Positions 26,323 to 34,982 are shown, counted from the first letter of the stretch. The stretch is DNA of 64,000 nucleotides from Hungatella effluvii (GCF_003201875.1 NZ_QJKD01000012.1:126001-190000), one strand, 5' to 3'. Translations and numbers: made by a program. The notes: generated from the sequence alone by a model not told the origin.

Positions 26323-27104
26323 GTCTCTTCCTCAACTTTCCCGCCGTTTTCTCCGGCGATTTCCATGATTTCCTCAAAAAGAGCCGTAGCCGCCGCCCCA
26401 TGATATCCATACATCAGAAGAACATCGAGCACGTAGGGAGAAAACGGAAGCTTAAGCAGTTCCTCTGCAAACGCCATACCGGCCATCTCGCCGAGACAGA
26501 CGAGACGGGACTTATTGGAAAATGGTTTCCGCCACAGCTCCACTCTCTCCGTCTTCGTATAGATGGCATTCTCCTTCTTGAACTCCACCGCATGGAAGAT
26601 CTCATGGGCCAGAAGTATATCGAAAATCTTCACATTACCCAGGAGATCCGCGAGGCCTTCCGAGGCCGCCAGCGCTTCCGCCTTTTCGACCGCGTCCATA
26701 AATATGGTCACCTCGTCCGGTTCCACATACTGTGCAAAGGTAACCTGGCCGCCGCCCACAGGTGTATCGGGAGTCGTCACATGCAGCTTCATGGAGGCCG
26801 CTGCGGATTTTACCAGACTGTCCGGCACTTCCAATACGGCTTCTGCCGCTGCCAGCACCGCCTCTTCTCTCCCGCAGGCTTCCGCCTTTCTCTGGTACTG
26901 AAGCTTCTGCTCCCGGTCAAATTTGCCCTCCAGCGGCTCTCTCGACCAGGCGTAAAGCCCCCAGGCTTCCCGGTCCAGCGAGAGAAGGCGTTCCATCATC
27001 GGACGAAGCGGAAGCACCTTCCCCGTATCTCCCAGACCCAGATCAGGCATTTCAGCCTTTCCGAACAGACTGCCCGCCAAACGTTTTGCACCATTTAAAG
27101 CCAC
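26316..27104 (-). CDS. Predicted HExxH zinc-binding protein of unknown family
   Basis: A 262-residue protein with no recognised family. It contains HEIFH (His167 to His171) in the helical context ILLAHEIFHAVEF, and a downstream GEMAG (Glu206) that could be the third zinc ligand as in gluzincin peptidases. The N-terminal half is helical and charged. There is no signal peptide, so it is cytoplasmic. The start is GTG with GGGGAG six bases upstream. It overlaps the yiaL-like gene and follows the HyuA-like gene by 85 bp, so it belongs to the same operon. Peptidase or amidohydrolase activity is inferred only from the motif. Confidence 0.7.
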   Translation of the reverse strand: MALNGAKRLAGSLFGKAEMPDLGLGDTGKVLPLRPMMERLLSLDREAWGLYAWSREPLEGKFDREQKLQYQRKAEACGREEAVLAAAEAVLEVPDSLVKSAAASMKLHVTTPDTPVGGGQVTFAQYVEPDEVTIFMDAVEKAEALAASEGLADLLGNVKIFDILLAHEIFHAVEFKKENAIYTKTERVELWRKPFSNKSRLVCLGEMAGMAFAEELLKLPFSPYVLDVLLMYGYHGAAATALFEEIMEIAGENGGKVEEETC

Positions 27105-27189
27105 AGCGCACTCCCCTTTCTTCTATATAAATAATATCAGAGACTGGCTCACCGGACTCTGCGTGGAAAACAGCTCTTTCTCTTCTATT

Positions 27190-29319
27190 CTACAACTGAT
27201 TCTTCGCGCCGACAATAATAATATCATCGGAAGAGTCGATCATCTGCATTTCCACATCCATTAACATCAGAATCTGTTCCAGTTCTCCGGATCCGTTAAA
27301 GTCCATGACCCGCGCGCCGACACAGAGATAGTAGTCCGGCCGCAGAATGGCATCCGCCTTGAATATGGCCAGTTCTTCCCACATCTTCGATACAATGCTC
27401 CGATAGGAGGACGCCTTCGTCAGAACGACTTCCCCGTCTGTTCTCTGGACTTTGATAAATCCTTTCTTATCCAGAATGCGTAGCGGATTTCTGCCCTTTC
27501 CTTCCATATTATAAACGTAGAAGCTGGCCGTCTGTCCGACGAGCCGGACATCGGCAGGTTTGGCACGCAAGTCTTCCGCCGCCAGAGTCCGCGCCTCTTC
27601 CTCCGTGCACTCTTTTAATAAGTCGGTAGTCTTCACCTCCGTGGAGCCGAGCGCAATGGCGGTAAGCTTGGAAGTCTGAGGGTCGATTTCGATGTGGACC
27701 TCCACGGAATCCGGCGCCGCACCGCTCTCCACCGCCTTGTCTACAGCTTCGCGCTTGATGCTTCTTATGTCCTCCGGTGTGGGACTGGGTACCACGCGTT
27801 CTACCACATCCCGAACCATGGCCAGCGCCACGCCGATCGAGGAAATGACTTCCGCATTTTCCGGAACGCTGTACTTGATATTCATTTTATCCGCACAGAA
27901 TCCGATCAGTGACGTCGCGCCGCCGCCTACGCCTACCAGGGAAATCTGGTCGTGCTCCAAATGGTATTTCGCCGCCAGATCCAGGATGATCGGTTCAATC
28001 TTCTCATACGCCCTGGTAAGAACCTGTCTCGCCACATCTTCCACCGTAACACCTAAGTAATCCGCGATCGGCTGCATCGCCTTTCTGGCTGCGTTTACAT
28101 TTCCATGGGAGAAATCCTTCTCCGTCACCAGCCCCAGTACGTTAGCCGCGCAGCTGTTGGTGATCGTCACCCGTTTGCCGCTCTTTAAGCGGATCGCCAC
28201 ATAGTCATCCGGATCCCCCTCCTTGGGAGAGAAGAATTCCAGCTTCGGCTCCACGATCTCATCCTCGTCGGTAAATACCGCGTAATCCAGCCCCGCAATA
28301 TGAGCGGAACGCGGTCCCACATCGTGAACCCCGGTCTTGTTCACACGGATCATGCTGCCCCCGGCCACACCGAGCACGCGCACATCCAGAGAACTGATAT
28401 AGGTTCTGTGTCCGCCCACGATGGAGTAATCAATGGCAGGACGCCCGTTCTTAATGACACCGATATTGGTCGTCGTACCGCCCACTTCAAAATACACTCC
28501 GTTGGAGGCGCGCAAGTACATAAGCGATCCCATGACGCTGGCGGCAGGTCCCGACAGCATGGTGAGAACCGGGCGCTTCTTCATCTCATTGATTTCCATA
28601 ACACCGCCGTCTCCGCGCATGATCATCAGCGGAACCTCCACGCCTGCCTCACGAACACTGCTCTCGGTACTGTTGGCGGTGTTCAGCATTTTCGGCAAAA
28701 TACTGGCGTTGATTGCGGCCGTTCTCGTTCTCCTCGTCAGTCCGTAAAGCTTCGTGATGTCGGAGGCCAGTGTCGTCTCTAATCCCATTTCATCGTGGGC
28801 AATCTCATAGACGAACTGTTCTCCCGCAATATCATCCACGCCGTAGGCATCCGACGCGACCATAACCTGGGCGCCTTCTGCTTTCAATTCCTCTACCGCC
28901 TTCCTCACGGTATTCTCGTCCACTTCGTCATCCTTTAAATACCGGTTTTTGATAACAATCTTTCTGCCGGAGCCTAAATCGATGTCCTTCAGCTTCGTCT
29001 GAGCCCGGGAGAGAGCGCCTTCCATGCCCTTCGGCCCCATACCGACCACTCCGACAGTCGCCACATCGCCCTCAATCAGAGCGTTGGTGGCCTGGGTGGT
29101 GCTGTGCGCCACGAAAATCACGTCCTCCGGAGCGATATCATTTTCCCTTAAGCAGTTCTGAAACGCGGCTACAACGCCGGCCGCCACACCACTCACATTG
29201 TCATGTGTCGTTTTAACGGAAGATTTTCCGATAATCTCATGTGTCGCATTGTCAATGGCTACCGCCTTTGTATGGGTTCCGCCTACGTCAATGCCCATTC
29301 TCACTAATCTTTTTCCCAT
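27190..29319 (-). CDS. HyuA-like hydantoinase/oxoprolinase family protein
   Basis: A 709-residue protein of the hydantoinase A / acetone-carboxylase beta family with the sugar-kinase-like ATP fold. MGIDVGGTHTKAVAID (about residues 8-23) is the phosphate-1 loop, VAHSTTQATNALIEGDVA the substrate region, 'FEVGGTTTNIGVIKNGRP' the phosphate-2 loop and 'VGVGGGATSLIGF' the adenosine region. It carries about 180 residues after that core (from about residue 530), longer than a bare HyuA domain. Such proteins normally act with a HyuB subunit to open a ring or amide with ATP; no HyuB gene is present here, so the reaction is unknown. It is 19 bp after the permease gene. Confidence 0.88.
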   Translation of the reverse strand: MGKRLVRMGIDVGGTHTKAVAIDNATHEIIGKSSVKTTHDNVSGVAAGVVAAFQNCLRENDIAPEDVIFVAHSTTQATNALIEGDVATVGVVGMGPKGMEGALSRAQTKLKDIDLGSGRKIVIKNRYLKDDEVDENTVRKAVEELKAEGAQVMVASDAYGVDDIAGEQFVYEIAHDEMGLETTLASDITKLYGLTRRTRTAAINASILPKMLNTANSTESSVREAGVEVPLMIMRGDGGVMEINEMKKRPVLTMLSGPAASVMGSLMYLRASNGVYFEVGGTTTNIGVIKNGRPAIDYSIVGGHRTYISSLDVRVLGVAGGSMIRVNKTGVHDVGPRSAHIAGLDYAVFTDEDEIVEPKLEFFSPKEGDPDDYVAIRLKSGKRVTITNSCAANVLGLVTEKDFSHGNVNAARKAMQPIADYLGVTVEDVARQVLTRAYEKIEPIILDLAAKYHLEHDQISLVGVGGGATSLIGFCADKMNIKYSVPENAEVISSIGVALAMVRDVVERVVPSPTPEDIRSIKREAVDKAVESGAAPDSVEVHIEIDPQTSKLTAIALGSTEVKTTDLLKECTEEEARTLAAEDLRAKPADVRLVGQTASFYVYNMEGKGRNPLRILDKKGFIKVQRTDGEVVLTKASSYRSIVSKMWEELAIFKADAILRPDYYLCVGARVMDFNGSGELEQILMLMDVEMQMIDSSDDIIIVGAKNQL

Positions 29320-29338
29320 GATAGTTTACTCCTTTTCG

Positions 29339-30685
29339 TTAACCGAACATCACAAATGTGACAATCTGTAAGATCACGCAGATGATCCAGCCGCAGACGA
29401 CGCTCATCTTCAAGAAATCCCTGGTGGAAACCTTGGCATAGCTGATTCCCCATACGATCCAGGACTGCGTGATACAGCAGGAAACGTTCATGACCGTCGT
29501 AGACGCAATCATGAGAGGCGCCAGAAATGCGGTGGAAAATCCGATTCCCTTTAAAATCCCCAGTGTGGCCGCGCCGCATCCGTATAAGGTAAACGGTCCG
29601 CGGAACAGCCCAAGCGGTGCCAGAACACAGAAAATAATGGTGATAAACAGGGTGCTGTGAGGAATTACATTACCCAGCAGCGCGTTAAAATACGGGATAC
29701 ACAGTTCGGCCGCCTTGTTGAACATGGGTACCATGAGCAGGAAGCCCACCAGCGGAGCGGTATCGACAACGCCGTCGAAAAAGTCTTTATTAAAGGTACG
29801 GCAGGCCGTACGGAAATTCTTAAGCTTCCCACAGACAAAGAGTGCATAGAAACCGCCGATCAGGAAACCCATGATGATCGGAACCTTAAACACGATCAGC
29901 AGGAACACAGGAATAAACGGGGTAAGAAGGGATTTGCCCGGGGCAAAATCCATTTTCTGTCTGATTGGCCGTCTGGCCGCCCAGGAATGAACCGTCTTTT
30001 TCTTTCTCATGCAGAACAGCACAAGACAGATGGTGAAAATCAGCTGAACCGCCAGGGCAATTCCGCCCCAATGCACATACTCTTCGTAAGGATAGGTGGT
30101 TCTCCCCTCCGCGTCGAGGAAAAATGCGGTATACTGTCCAAACAGGACCGGATTTAAGAACATTCCTGCGCCGATGCTCAGCATAAAGGATACCACAGAC
30201 AGCACCTTTGGAATCCCAAGAGACATCAGAATCGGAAGGATAATCACACCGATCGCCACGACCGCTCCGGCTCCGAACAGAGAGGAGAAAATCGCTGTGG
30301 TCACGATACATAAGAGAATGCAGGTAACGGCCGGCTTATCGCCGCCCAGCTCTGTGGTCTTTCGGATCAGCGTGGAGGCAATTCCCGTCTCTAAGAGCAC
30401 ACGTCCAAACCAGGCGCCGAATACGACGTTGACCAGAACGGTTCCCCAGCCCTCCGGGCCGCTCTGAAATACTTTTGAGAATGCCTGGATCCATGTGATA
30501 CTGACGTTCTCCGCATTTGCCGCGACAAATGCCGGATTTGTCGGAAATGTATTGCCGATCATGGGGAGTACGGTCCAGAGAATTGCCATGACCAGCATAC
30601 CCATCATTAAGTTTCCGCCTTTCGCGGCATAGAATGCAAGGCCGAAAAATGATACCAGAATCAGAATTCCTATGATATATTCCAT
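29339..30685 (-). CDS. Organic-anion permease, CitMHS/GntP-like
   Basis: A 448-residue membrane protein with about 12 hydrophobic segments. 'VVNVVFGAWFGRVLLETGIASTLIRKTTELGGDKPAVT' followed by 'SLFGAGAVVAIGVIILPIL' resembles the ion-transporter superfamily that includes citrate-Mg and gluconate permeases. It probably brings in the organic acid handled by the adjacent reductase and HyuA-like protein. The substrate is unknown. Gaps of 44 bp upstream and 19 bp downstream place it in one operon. Confidence 0.8.
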   Translation of the reverse strand: MEYIIGILILVSFFGLAFYAAKGGNLMMGMLVMAILWTVLPMIGNTFPTNPAFVAANAENVSITWIQAFSKVFQSGPEGWGTVLVNVVFGAWFGRVLLETGIASTLIRKTTELGGDKPAVTCILLCIVTTAIFSSLFGAGAVVAIGVIILPILMSLGIPKVLSVVSFMLSIGAGMFLNPVLFGQYTAFFLDAEGRTTYPYEEYVHWGGIALAVQLIFTICLVLFCMRKKKTVHSWAARRPIRQKMDFAPGKSLLTPFIPVFLLIVFKVPIIMGFLIGGFYALFVCGKLKNFRTACRTFNKDFFDGVVDTAPLVGFLLMVPMFNKAAELCIPYFNALLGNVIPHSTLFITIIFCVLAPLGLFRGPFTLYGCGAATLGILKGIGFSTAFLAPLMIASTTVMNVSCCITQSWIVWGISYAKVSTRDFLKMSVVCGWIICVILQIVTFVMFG

Positions 30686-30729
30686 TGATTTTTCTCTCCC
30701 TCTCTACCATTCTTTCCGGGTAACCCCTT

Positions 30730-31737
30730 CTAGTGTTCCAAAGAATTCAACGTCTCCCACACCTCATCGATAACCGGAATTCCGTTCTTCGTGTTGTCGT
30801 CTCTCGTCTTCAGTTCCAGCTCGCCAGGATAGAACACCTCCCCGCCCTCTGCCGCAGGCTCCGAGGCCTTGATATCCGCCAGAATCTCATCCACAATACA
30901 GTCTGTTTCCTCAGTCGTATTAAACTTAGACGGATCCATGGCGATCATCACCTGGGATAAGCCTACCTCGTCGCCGAAGGTCCCGATCTTCTTAACGGAA
31001 TTTTCGCTGGTTAAAACCGTTGCAATCAGATCCAGGGCAATCGAGATTCCGCTTCCCTTCCAGTAGCCCATCGGAAGCACTCTCCATGTCTTTTCAATCT
31101 CCGCGGGATCCGTGGTGATGTTTCCATTGGTGTCGTAGCCGCCCGGTACCGGAAGCTGCTGGCCCTTCAGCCTCGCCTCCTCGATCTTGCCGTAAGAGAA
31201 CTGGGATACGGCACAGTCGATGACCGCGTGCTTACCGCTGCTTCTCGGAATCGCCATAATGAGCGGATTGTTGCCGATCTTTCTGTCTTTACCGCCCCAG
31301 GCCGGCATATTCGGCATGGTATTGGACCAGCAGATTCCGATGCAGCCCTGGTCAGCAGCCTGCCATCCGTAACTGCCGCCGCGCATCCAGTGGTTGTTAT
31401 TGCCCAGCGCCACGACGCCCACACCGTTTAATTTCGCCAGTTCACAGGCACGATCCACGGCAAGCTTTGCATTTAACGGACCGAATCCGCGGTGTCCGTT
31501 CCACCGCTCAATGGCTCCCATAGCCGATTCGCATGTCGCAATAGCCGACGGATCAATCTCTCCTTTGTCCAGATAGCTGACCACTCTCGGAAAACGGTTT
31601 ACACCGTGGGAATACACACCGTCGAGACTGTTTTTTGCAAACACCGTCGCCGCGTCCAGTGCATGAGTCTCGGAAAACCCTCTGCTCATCAAAATTCCCT
31701 GGAACTTCTTTAATAAATCCTCATACTGCACTCTCAT
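30730..31737 (-). CDS. NAD(P)H-dependent reductase, YiaK/DlgD type (Ldh2 family)
   Basis: A 335-residue member of the malate/L-lactate dehydrogenase (Ldh2) family. Residues 'DGVYSHGVNRFPR' (about 38-50), 'NNNHWMRGGSYGWQAA' (about 113-128) and 'LPMGYWKGSGISIALDLIA' (about 220-238) agree closely with 2,3-diketo-L-gulonate reductase YiaK of E. coli. The catalytic His of the SHG motif is kept. It should reduce a 2-keto sugar acid. It is the first gene after a consensus promoter with a LacI-type operator. The exact substrate is inferred. Confidence 0.85.
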   Translation of the reverse strand: MRVQYEDLLKKFQGILMSRGFSETHALDAATVFAKNSLDGVYSHGVNRFPRVVSYLDKGEIDPSAIATCESAMGAIERWNGHRGFGPLNAKLAVDRACELAKLNGVGVVALGNNNHWMRGGSYGWQAADQGCIGICWSNTMPNMPAWGGKDRKIGNNPLIMAIPRSSGKHAVIDCAVSQFSYGKIEEARLKGQQLPVPGGYDTNGNITTDPAEIEKTWRVLPMGYWKGSGISIALDLIATVLTSENSVKKIGTFGDEVGLSQVMIAMDPSKFNTTEETDCIVDEILADIKASEPAAEGGEVFYPGELELKTRDDNTKNGIPVIDEVWETLNSLEH

Positions 31738-31863
31738 GATTTTTCTCTCCTTTAATCTGACCTCCGCCGGTGGGGGACTGACGGAAAAACTTGTTTTCTT
31801 CTGAATTACCTGTCCTGTCTTCGTTACTGCTCTTTACTTTTCAGATCTCTTTTTTTGTTTTTG

Positions 31864-31914
31864 AGAAAGCGCTTTCTTGTAGTTTCATTATATCATTTGA
31901 GACTGTTTTGTCAA
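31864..31914 (-). promoter_or_regulatory. Promoter and LacI-type operator of the catabolic cluster
   Basis: On the minus strand TTGACA (31909-31914), a 16-bp spacer, TATAAT (31887-31892). The 14-bp perfect palindrome AGAAAGCGCTTTCT (31864-31877) lies just after the expected start point, ideal for a repressor block. It has the central CG step typical of LacI-family operators and probably binds the LacI protein encoded at 32223-33215. Confidence 0.85.
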
Positions 31915-32003
31915 TACGCCTTGTAATAAACTCTTTATTTTAGTTAATAATGCATATTTATTTGCATGTTTTTTTGTTAAAAAGTTATATCGTTTTGCAT
32001 TTA

Positions 32004-32019
32004 TGCAAAAGCGTTTTCA
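32004..32019 (-). promoter_or_regulatory. cre-like / secondary LacI-family site
   Basis: Minus-strand TGAAAACGCTTTTGCA matches the catabolite-responsive element core (TGnnAnCGnT) with two end mismatches. A second related sequence, GAGAAAGCGTTTTT, lies at 32083-32096. Both lie about 90-230 bp upstream of the cluster promoter, so they could serve CcpA or be auxiliary operators for looping. Confidence 0.4.
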
Positions 32020-32033
32020 CGCTTAAGCATAAA

Positions 32034-32080
32034 AAAAGAAGAGTTCATTTGATTTTAGTGTCCAAATAAACTCTTTTATA
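32034..32080 (-). terminator. Terminator of the lacI-type gene
   Basis: Minus-strand AAGAGTTTATTTG pairs with CAAATGAACTCTT and is followed by CTTTTTTTATG. It separates the regulator transcript from the downstream operon promoter. The tandem repeat at 32134-32224 lies between the stop codon and this hairpin. Confidence 0.75.
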
Positions 32081-32133
32081 TTGAGAAAGCGTTTTTACAT
32101 AATCACAATTTTTTGATCCTTTTTTTGATATTG

Positions 32134-32224
32134 TTTTCTCGATTCCGTTTTCTCGATTCTATTTTCCCGATCCTGTTTTCCCGATCCTGTTTTCTCGATC
32201 CTATTTTCCCGATTCTGTTTTCTC
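32134..32224. repeat. 14-bp tandem repeat array (6.5 units)
   Basis: Six full units of TTTTCYCGATYCYR (start points 32134, 32148, 32162, 32176, 32190, 32204) and a partial seventh (TTTTCTC, 32218-32224) that runs into the stop codon of the LacI gene. Units differ only by C/T or A/G transitions, and two adjacent units (32162-32189) are identical, pointing to slippage growth. It is in the 3' untranslated part of the lacI transcript. Confidence 0.9.
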
Positions 32225-33215
32225 ACTGTGTAGTCCCGCGTATCATTAATTCTGGCTGTATAGCCACATTGGATAAGGCTTTCCGGCCTTCCAGAACATC
32301 CTTTAAAAGCTGGGCGCACATATCTCCCAGAAGTTCAGGCTTATTATCCAGCGTCGTCAATTCCGGCTCACAGATCAGAGAATCAGGAGAATTATTGCAG
32401 CCGGTCACCGCGATATCCTCGGGTACCCGGAAGCCTTTCTTTTTCAGCCCCTTCATAACCCCGATAGCGGTAATATCTTCACCGCACACAATCCCTGTAA
32501 ACGGGATGCCGAGCTGACAGATCTCCTCTGCCGCCTCGAGACCGCCTTCCAGGCCGTACCGGCAGTGCACCACATTCTTTTCGGCGCCGGCGATATCATG
32601 CAGCTTCATGGCTTCCAGAAATCCCTGACATTTCGCCCGGCTGCTCTCCGTCTCCAGGTCATAGAGATAGAGCAGGTCTCTGTGTCCTTTTTCATAGAGA
32701 TAATCGACGACGGAGCGGATCCCTTTCATATCGTCCACCATAACGGAATAGAAATCCGGCTGCTTCACCTGTCCATTGGCGACCACCACAGGAATCCCCT
32801 TAATCCTGGCCGTCATCTCCGGGTAATGGATCAGCTCATTAAAGACAGATCCGATCAGTACGATTCCATCCACCTGTTTTTCGGAAAGGATCTCGAAATA
32901 CCGGCCGCATTCGCTGATCGAACCGCCCGTATTACAGACGGTCACATTATACCCCTCATTGCTGAAAATCTGTTCAATCACGTAAACCATTCTGGCGTAG
33001 TGGGTCACCCTGACATCCACAGTCAGAATCGCAATACTCTTCATCGTCTTCGACACCATCCCACGCGCAATGGCGCTGGGTTTATAGTCGTACTTCTTAA
33101 GCACCTCCTCCACCCGCTGTCTGATTTCCGGATTTACATTCCCTTTATTATTCAGTACCCGTGACACGGTGGAGATCGATGTCTTCGCCTCCGCCGCAAT
33201 ATCGTAGATATTCAT
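32223..33215 (-). CDS. LacI-family transcriptional regulator
   Basis: A 330-residue repressor. The helix-turn-helix MNIYDIAAEAKTSISTVSRVLNNKGNV is at the N-terminus, with the hinge helix SAIARGMV (about residues 47-54), then a periplasmic-binding-protein-like effector domain. ATG at 33215 is chosen because GAGAGGGG lies nine bases before it; an ATG at 33224 abuts that site. It is upstream of, and co-oriented with, the catabolic cluster, whose promoter has a matching palindrome. The inducer is probably the transported organic acid or an intermediate. Confidence 0.92.
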   Translation of the reverse strand: MNIYDIAAEAKTSISTVSRVLNNKGNVNPEIRQRVEEVLKKYDYKPSAIARGMVSKTMKSIAILTVDVRVTHYARMVYVIEQIFSNEGYNVTVCNTGGSISECGRYFEILSEKQVDGIVLIGSVFNELIHYPEMTARIKGIPVVVANGQVKQPDFYSVMVDDMKGIRSVVDYLYEKGHRDLLYLYDLETESSRAKCQGFLEAMKLHDIAGAEKNVVHCRYGLEGGLEAAEEICQLGIPFTGIVCGEDITAIGVMKGLKKKGFRVPEDIAVTGCNNSPDSLICEPELTTLDNKPELLGDMCAQLLKDVLEGRKALSNVAIQPELMIRGTTQ

Positions 33216-33368
33216 AGTCTGCATCCCCTCTCTGAAAGCCCTTTCTCCATTTATTGTAAATGATTTTTCCTGATTTGTCACGATGATTTGCGAATTTATC
33301 AAAAGAACAGAATCCGTCTACGGTTCTGGCGCCATTCTCACTCAGCGAACCGCCCGTAACGCATGGAA

Positions 33369-33586
33369 CATCCTTTGTTACAGTTCACTCCCCACCAGTG
33401 GCTCCGCAGTCCGGTTCGGCCGGGCAGGCTTCCTCAGCCTTTCCTGTGACTTTGCAGGGTATTAGAAAAATTCTGCACGTTTAGAACTTCTTATGCCCGA
33501 AACCGGAACGGGAAAGGCTGAGGAAGCCTGCCCGGTCGAACCGGACTGCGGTGCCACTGGTGGGGAGTGAACTATAACCATCCTTT
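33369..33586. mobile_element. Palindromic mobile repeat, long copy, with 8-bp target duplication
   Basis: A 202-bp element (33377-33578) with 68-base terminal inverted repeats that start GTTACAGTTCACTCCCCACC and end with the complement (only a few mismatches). Identical octamers CATCCTTT flank it at 33369-33376 and 33579-33586. A 66-base unpaired centre is A/T-richer. It shares ends and the 28-bp block 33404-33431 with the copy at 6560-6640, which looks like a shortened derivative. It lies upstream of both the lacI gene (minus) and the HD-GYP gene (plus) and encodes nothing recognisable. Confidence 0.88.
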
Positions 33587-33686
33587 CACATTTTGCTGTA
33601 AAATTCCCATACATAAGCATGACATTTCGCCCCATTTATGTTACACTTAAATTCACCATCAAACACGAAAACCGGAGAACAAAATT

Positions 33687-34982
33687 ATGCAGTATACAGG
33701 TTCCATTGACAACCGGGGAATTCTGGAAATTATCCGTCGTTCCTGCAGCTATGTGGACGCCCGCCTGATGAATCACGGCTACAGGGTGGCCTATATTGTA
33801 TCAGAAATGTTAAAGCCATACTTCCATGAAGACGCCCGTAAGATACGGGACGTCTGTTTTCTGGCCCTTCTTCATGACATCGGCGCCTACAAGACCGATG
33901 AGATTTCAAAGATGCTGCAGTTTGACACCGATGATGTTCTGGCCCACTCCGTCTATGGCTATCTGTTCATCAAATACTTTTCTCCGCTTAAAAATCTTGC
34001 CGGAGCTATTCTTCTGCATCACGCCACCTGGCAGGTTCTGGAGCATTCGGAGGCATTTCCGGAAGGAATCCGGCTTCTTGCCCAGGTCATTCATGTGGCC
34101 GACCGCATCGACGTCGCCATGGAGGTGCAGCATCTGACATGGGAAGAAACCGCGGTTCTCCTGAAGAAAGAAAGCGGCACAAAATTCTCGCCCTTTATTG
34201 CCGATCTCGCCCTCGCCTGCGATTTCCACACACCGTTCGAAGGTGACACGGACGCAGAATCGCTATTTTTTCAGCTGTTTTCCGAGATTCCCCTCACACA
34301 GGACGAAATCACGGATTACTTAAAGATGCTCATCTTCACCATTGATTTCCGAAGCCGTCACACGGTTACCCATACCATCACCACCACGACCATCAGCGCC
34401 GAACTGGCAAAACGCATGGGGATGAACGAGGAGGAATGCAACCAGATCATCTGCGGTTCCATGCTGCATGACTTGGGAAAGATCGGCATTCCGGTGGAAA
34501 TCCTGGAGTATCCGGGCAAATTGAGTCCCCAGGCCATGAATATCATGCGCACCCACGTGGACATCACAGAGAAGATTTTTGGAGACGTCATCGAGGATAC
34601 GGTCAAATCGCTCGCCCTCCGTCATCATGAAAAGCTCGACGGCTCCGGTTACCCGAGAGGCCTGGCCGCCGCCGACTTAAGCACCGGAGAACGGATCGTG
34701 GCTATCGCCGATATCATCAGCGCCCTTTCCGGCACGAGAAGCTACAAGACCGCATTTTCCAAAGATAAAATTTGCTCGATTATTACAGAAATGAAGGACG
34801 ACGGACTGATCGACGCTGATATTGTGGCGCTCATGATTTCCGACTACGATGAGATCATGGAAGAGACCCGAATCCAGTGCCAGCCGATTCTCGACATCTA
34901 TGTTCTCATACAAAAGGATTTTGACCGGATTTCCCTGGCCGTGACCGTGGATGACATCGCGGGCATGAAGGCAGTTTTCTAA
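33687..34982 (+). CDS. Tandem HD / HD-GYP domain protein, probable cyclic-dinucleotide phosphodiesterase
   Basis: A 431-residue soluble protein with two HD-type domains. The N-terminal one (about residues 15-160) has 'NHGYRVAYIVSEM' and 'CFLALLHDIGAYKTDE'. The C-terminal one (about residues 205-400) has 'RHTVTHTITTTTISAELAKRMG', the metal pair in 'GSMLHDLGKIGIP' and 'ALRHHEKLDGSGYPRGL', the HD-GYP signature of cyclic-di-GMP phosphodiesterases. There is no receiver, PAS or membrane segment, so how it is controlled is unclear. It stands alone, with a terminator that overlaps its last codons. Confidence 0.88.
   Translation: MQYTGSIDNRGILEIIRRSCSYVDARLMNHGYRVAYIVSEMLKPYFHEDARKIRDVCFLALLHDIGAYKTDEISKMLQFDTDDVLAHSVYGYLFIKYFSPLKNLAGAILLHHATWQVLEHSEAFPEGIRLLAQVIHVADRIDVAMEVQHLTWEETAVLLKKESGTKFSPFIADLALACDFHTPFEGDTDAESLFFQLFSEIPLTQDEITDYLKMLIFTIDFRSRHTVTHTITTTTISAELAKRMGMNEEECNQIICGSMLHDLGKIGIPVEILEYPGKLSPQAMNIMRTHVDITEKIFGDVIEDTVKSLALRHHEKLDGSGYPRGLAAADLSTGERIVAIADIISALSGTRSYKTAFSKDKICSIITEMKDDGLIDADIVALMISDYDEIMEETRIQCQPILDIYVLIQKDFDRISLAVTVDDIAGMKAVF

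Noticed and set aside
25935..27098. A 387-codon open frame on the plus strand opposite the YiaL and HExxH genes
   Set aside because: It is antisense to two well-supported overlapping genes, is rich in His/Arg/Pro/Leu as expected of a reverse-frame shadow, and has no ribosome-binding site.
32095..32319. A short minus-strand frame reading Arg/Glu/Lys-rich repeats across the tandem array
   Set aside because: The repetition follows directly from the 14-bp DNA repeat; the frame starts inside the LacI gene in another phase and has no ribosome-binding site.
33216..33686. A small coding gene in the lacI - HD-GYP gap
   Set aside because: Open frames there are created by the palindromic element and lack starts with ribosome-binding sites.
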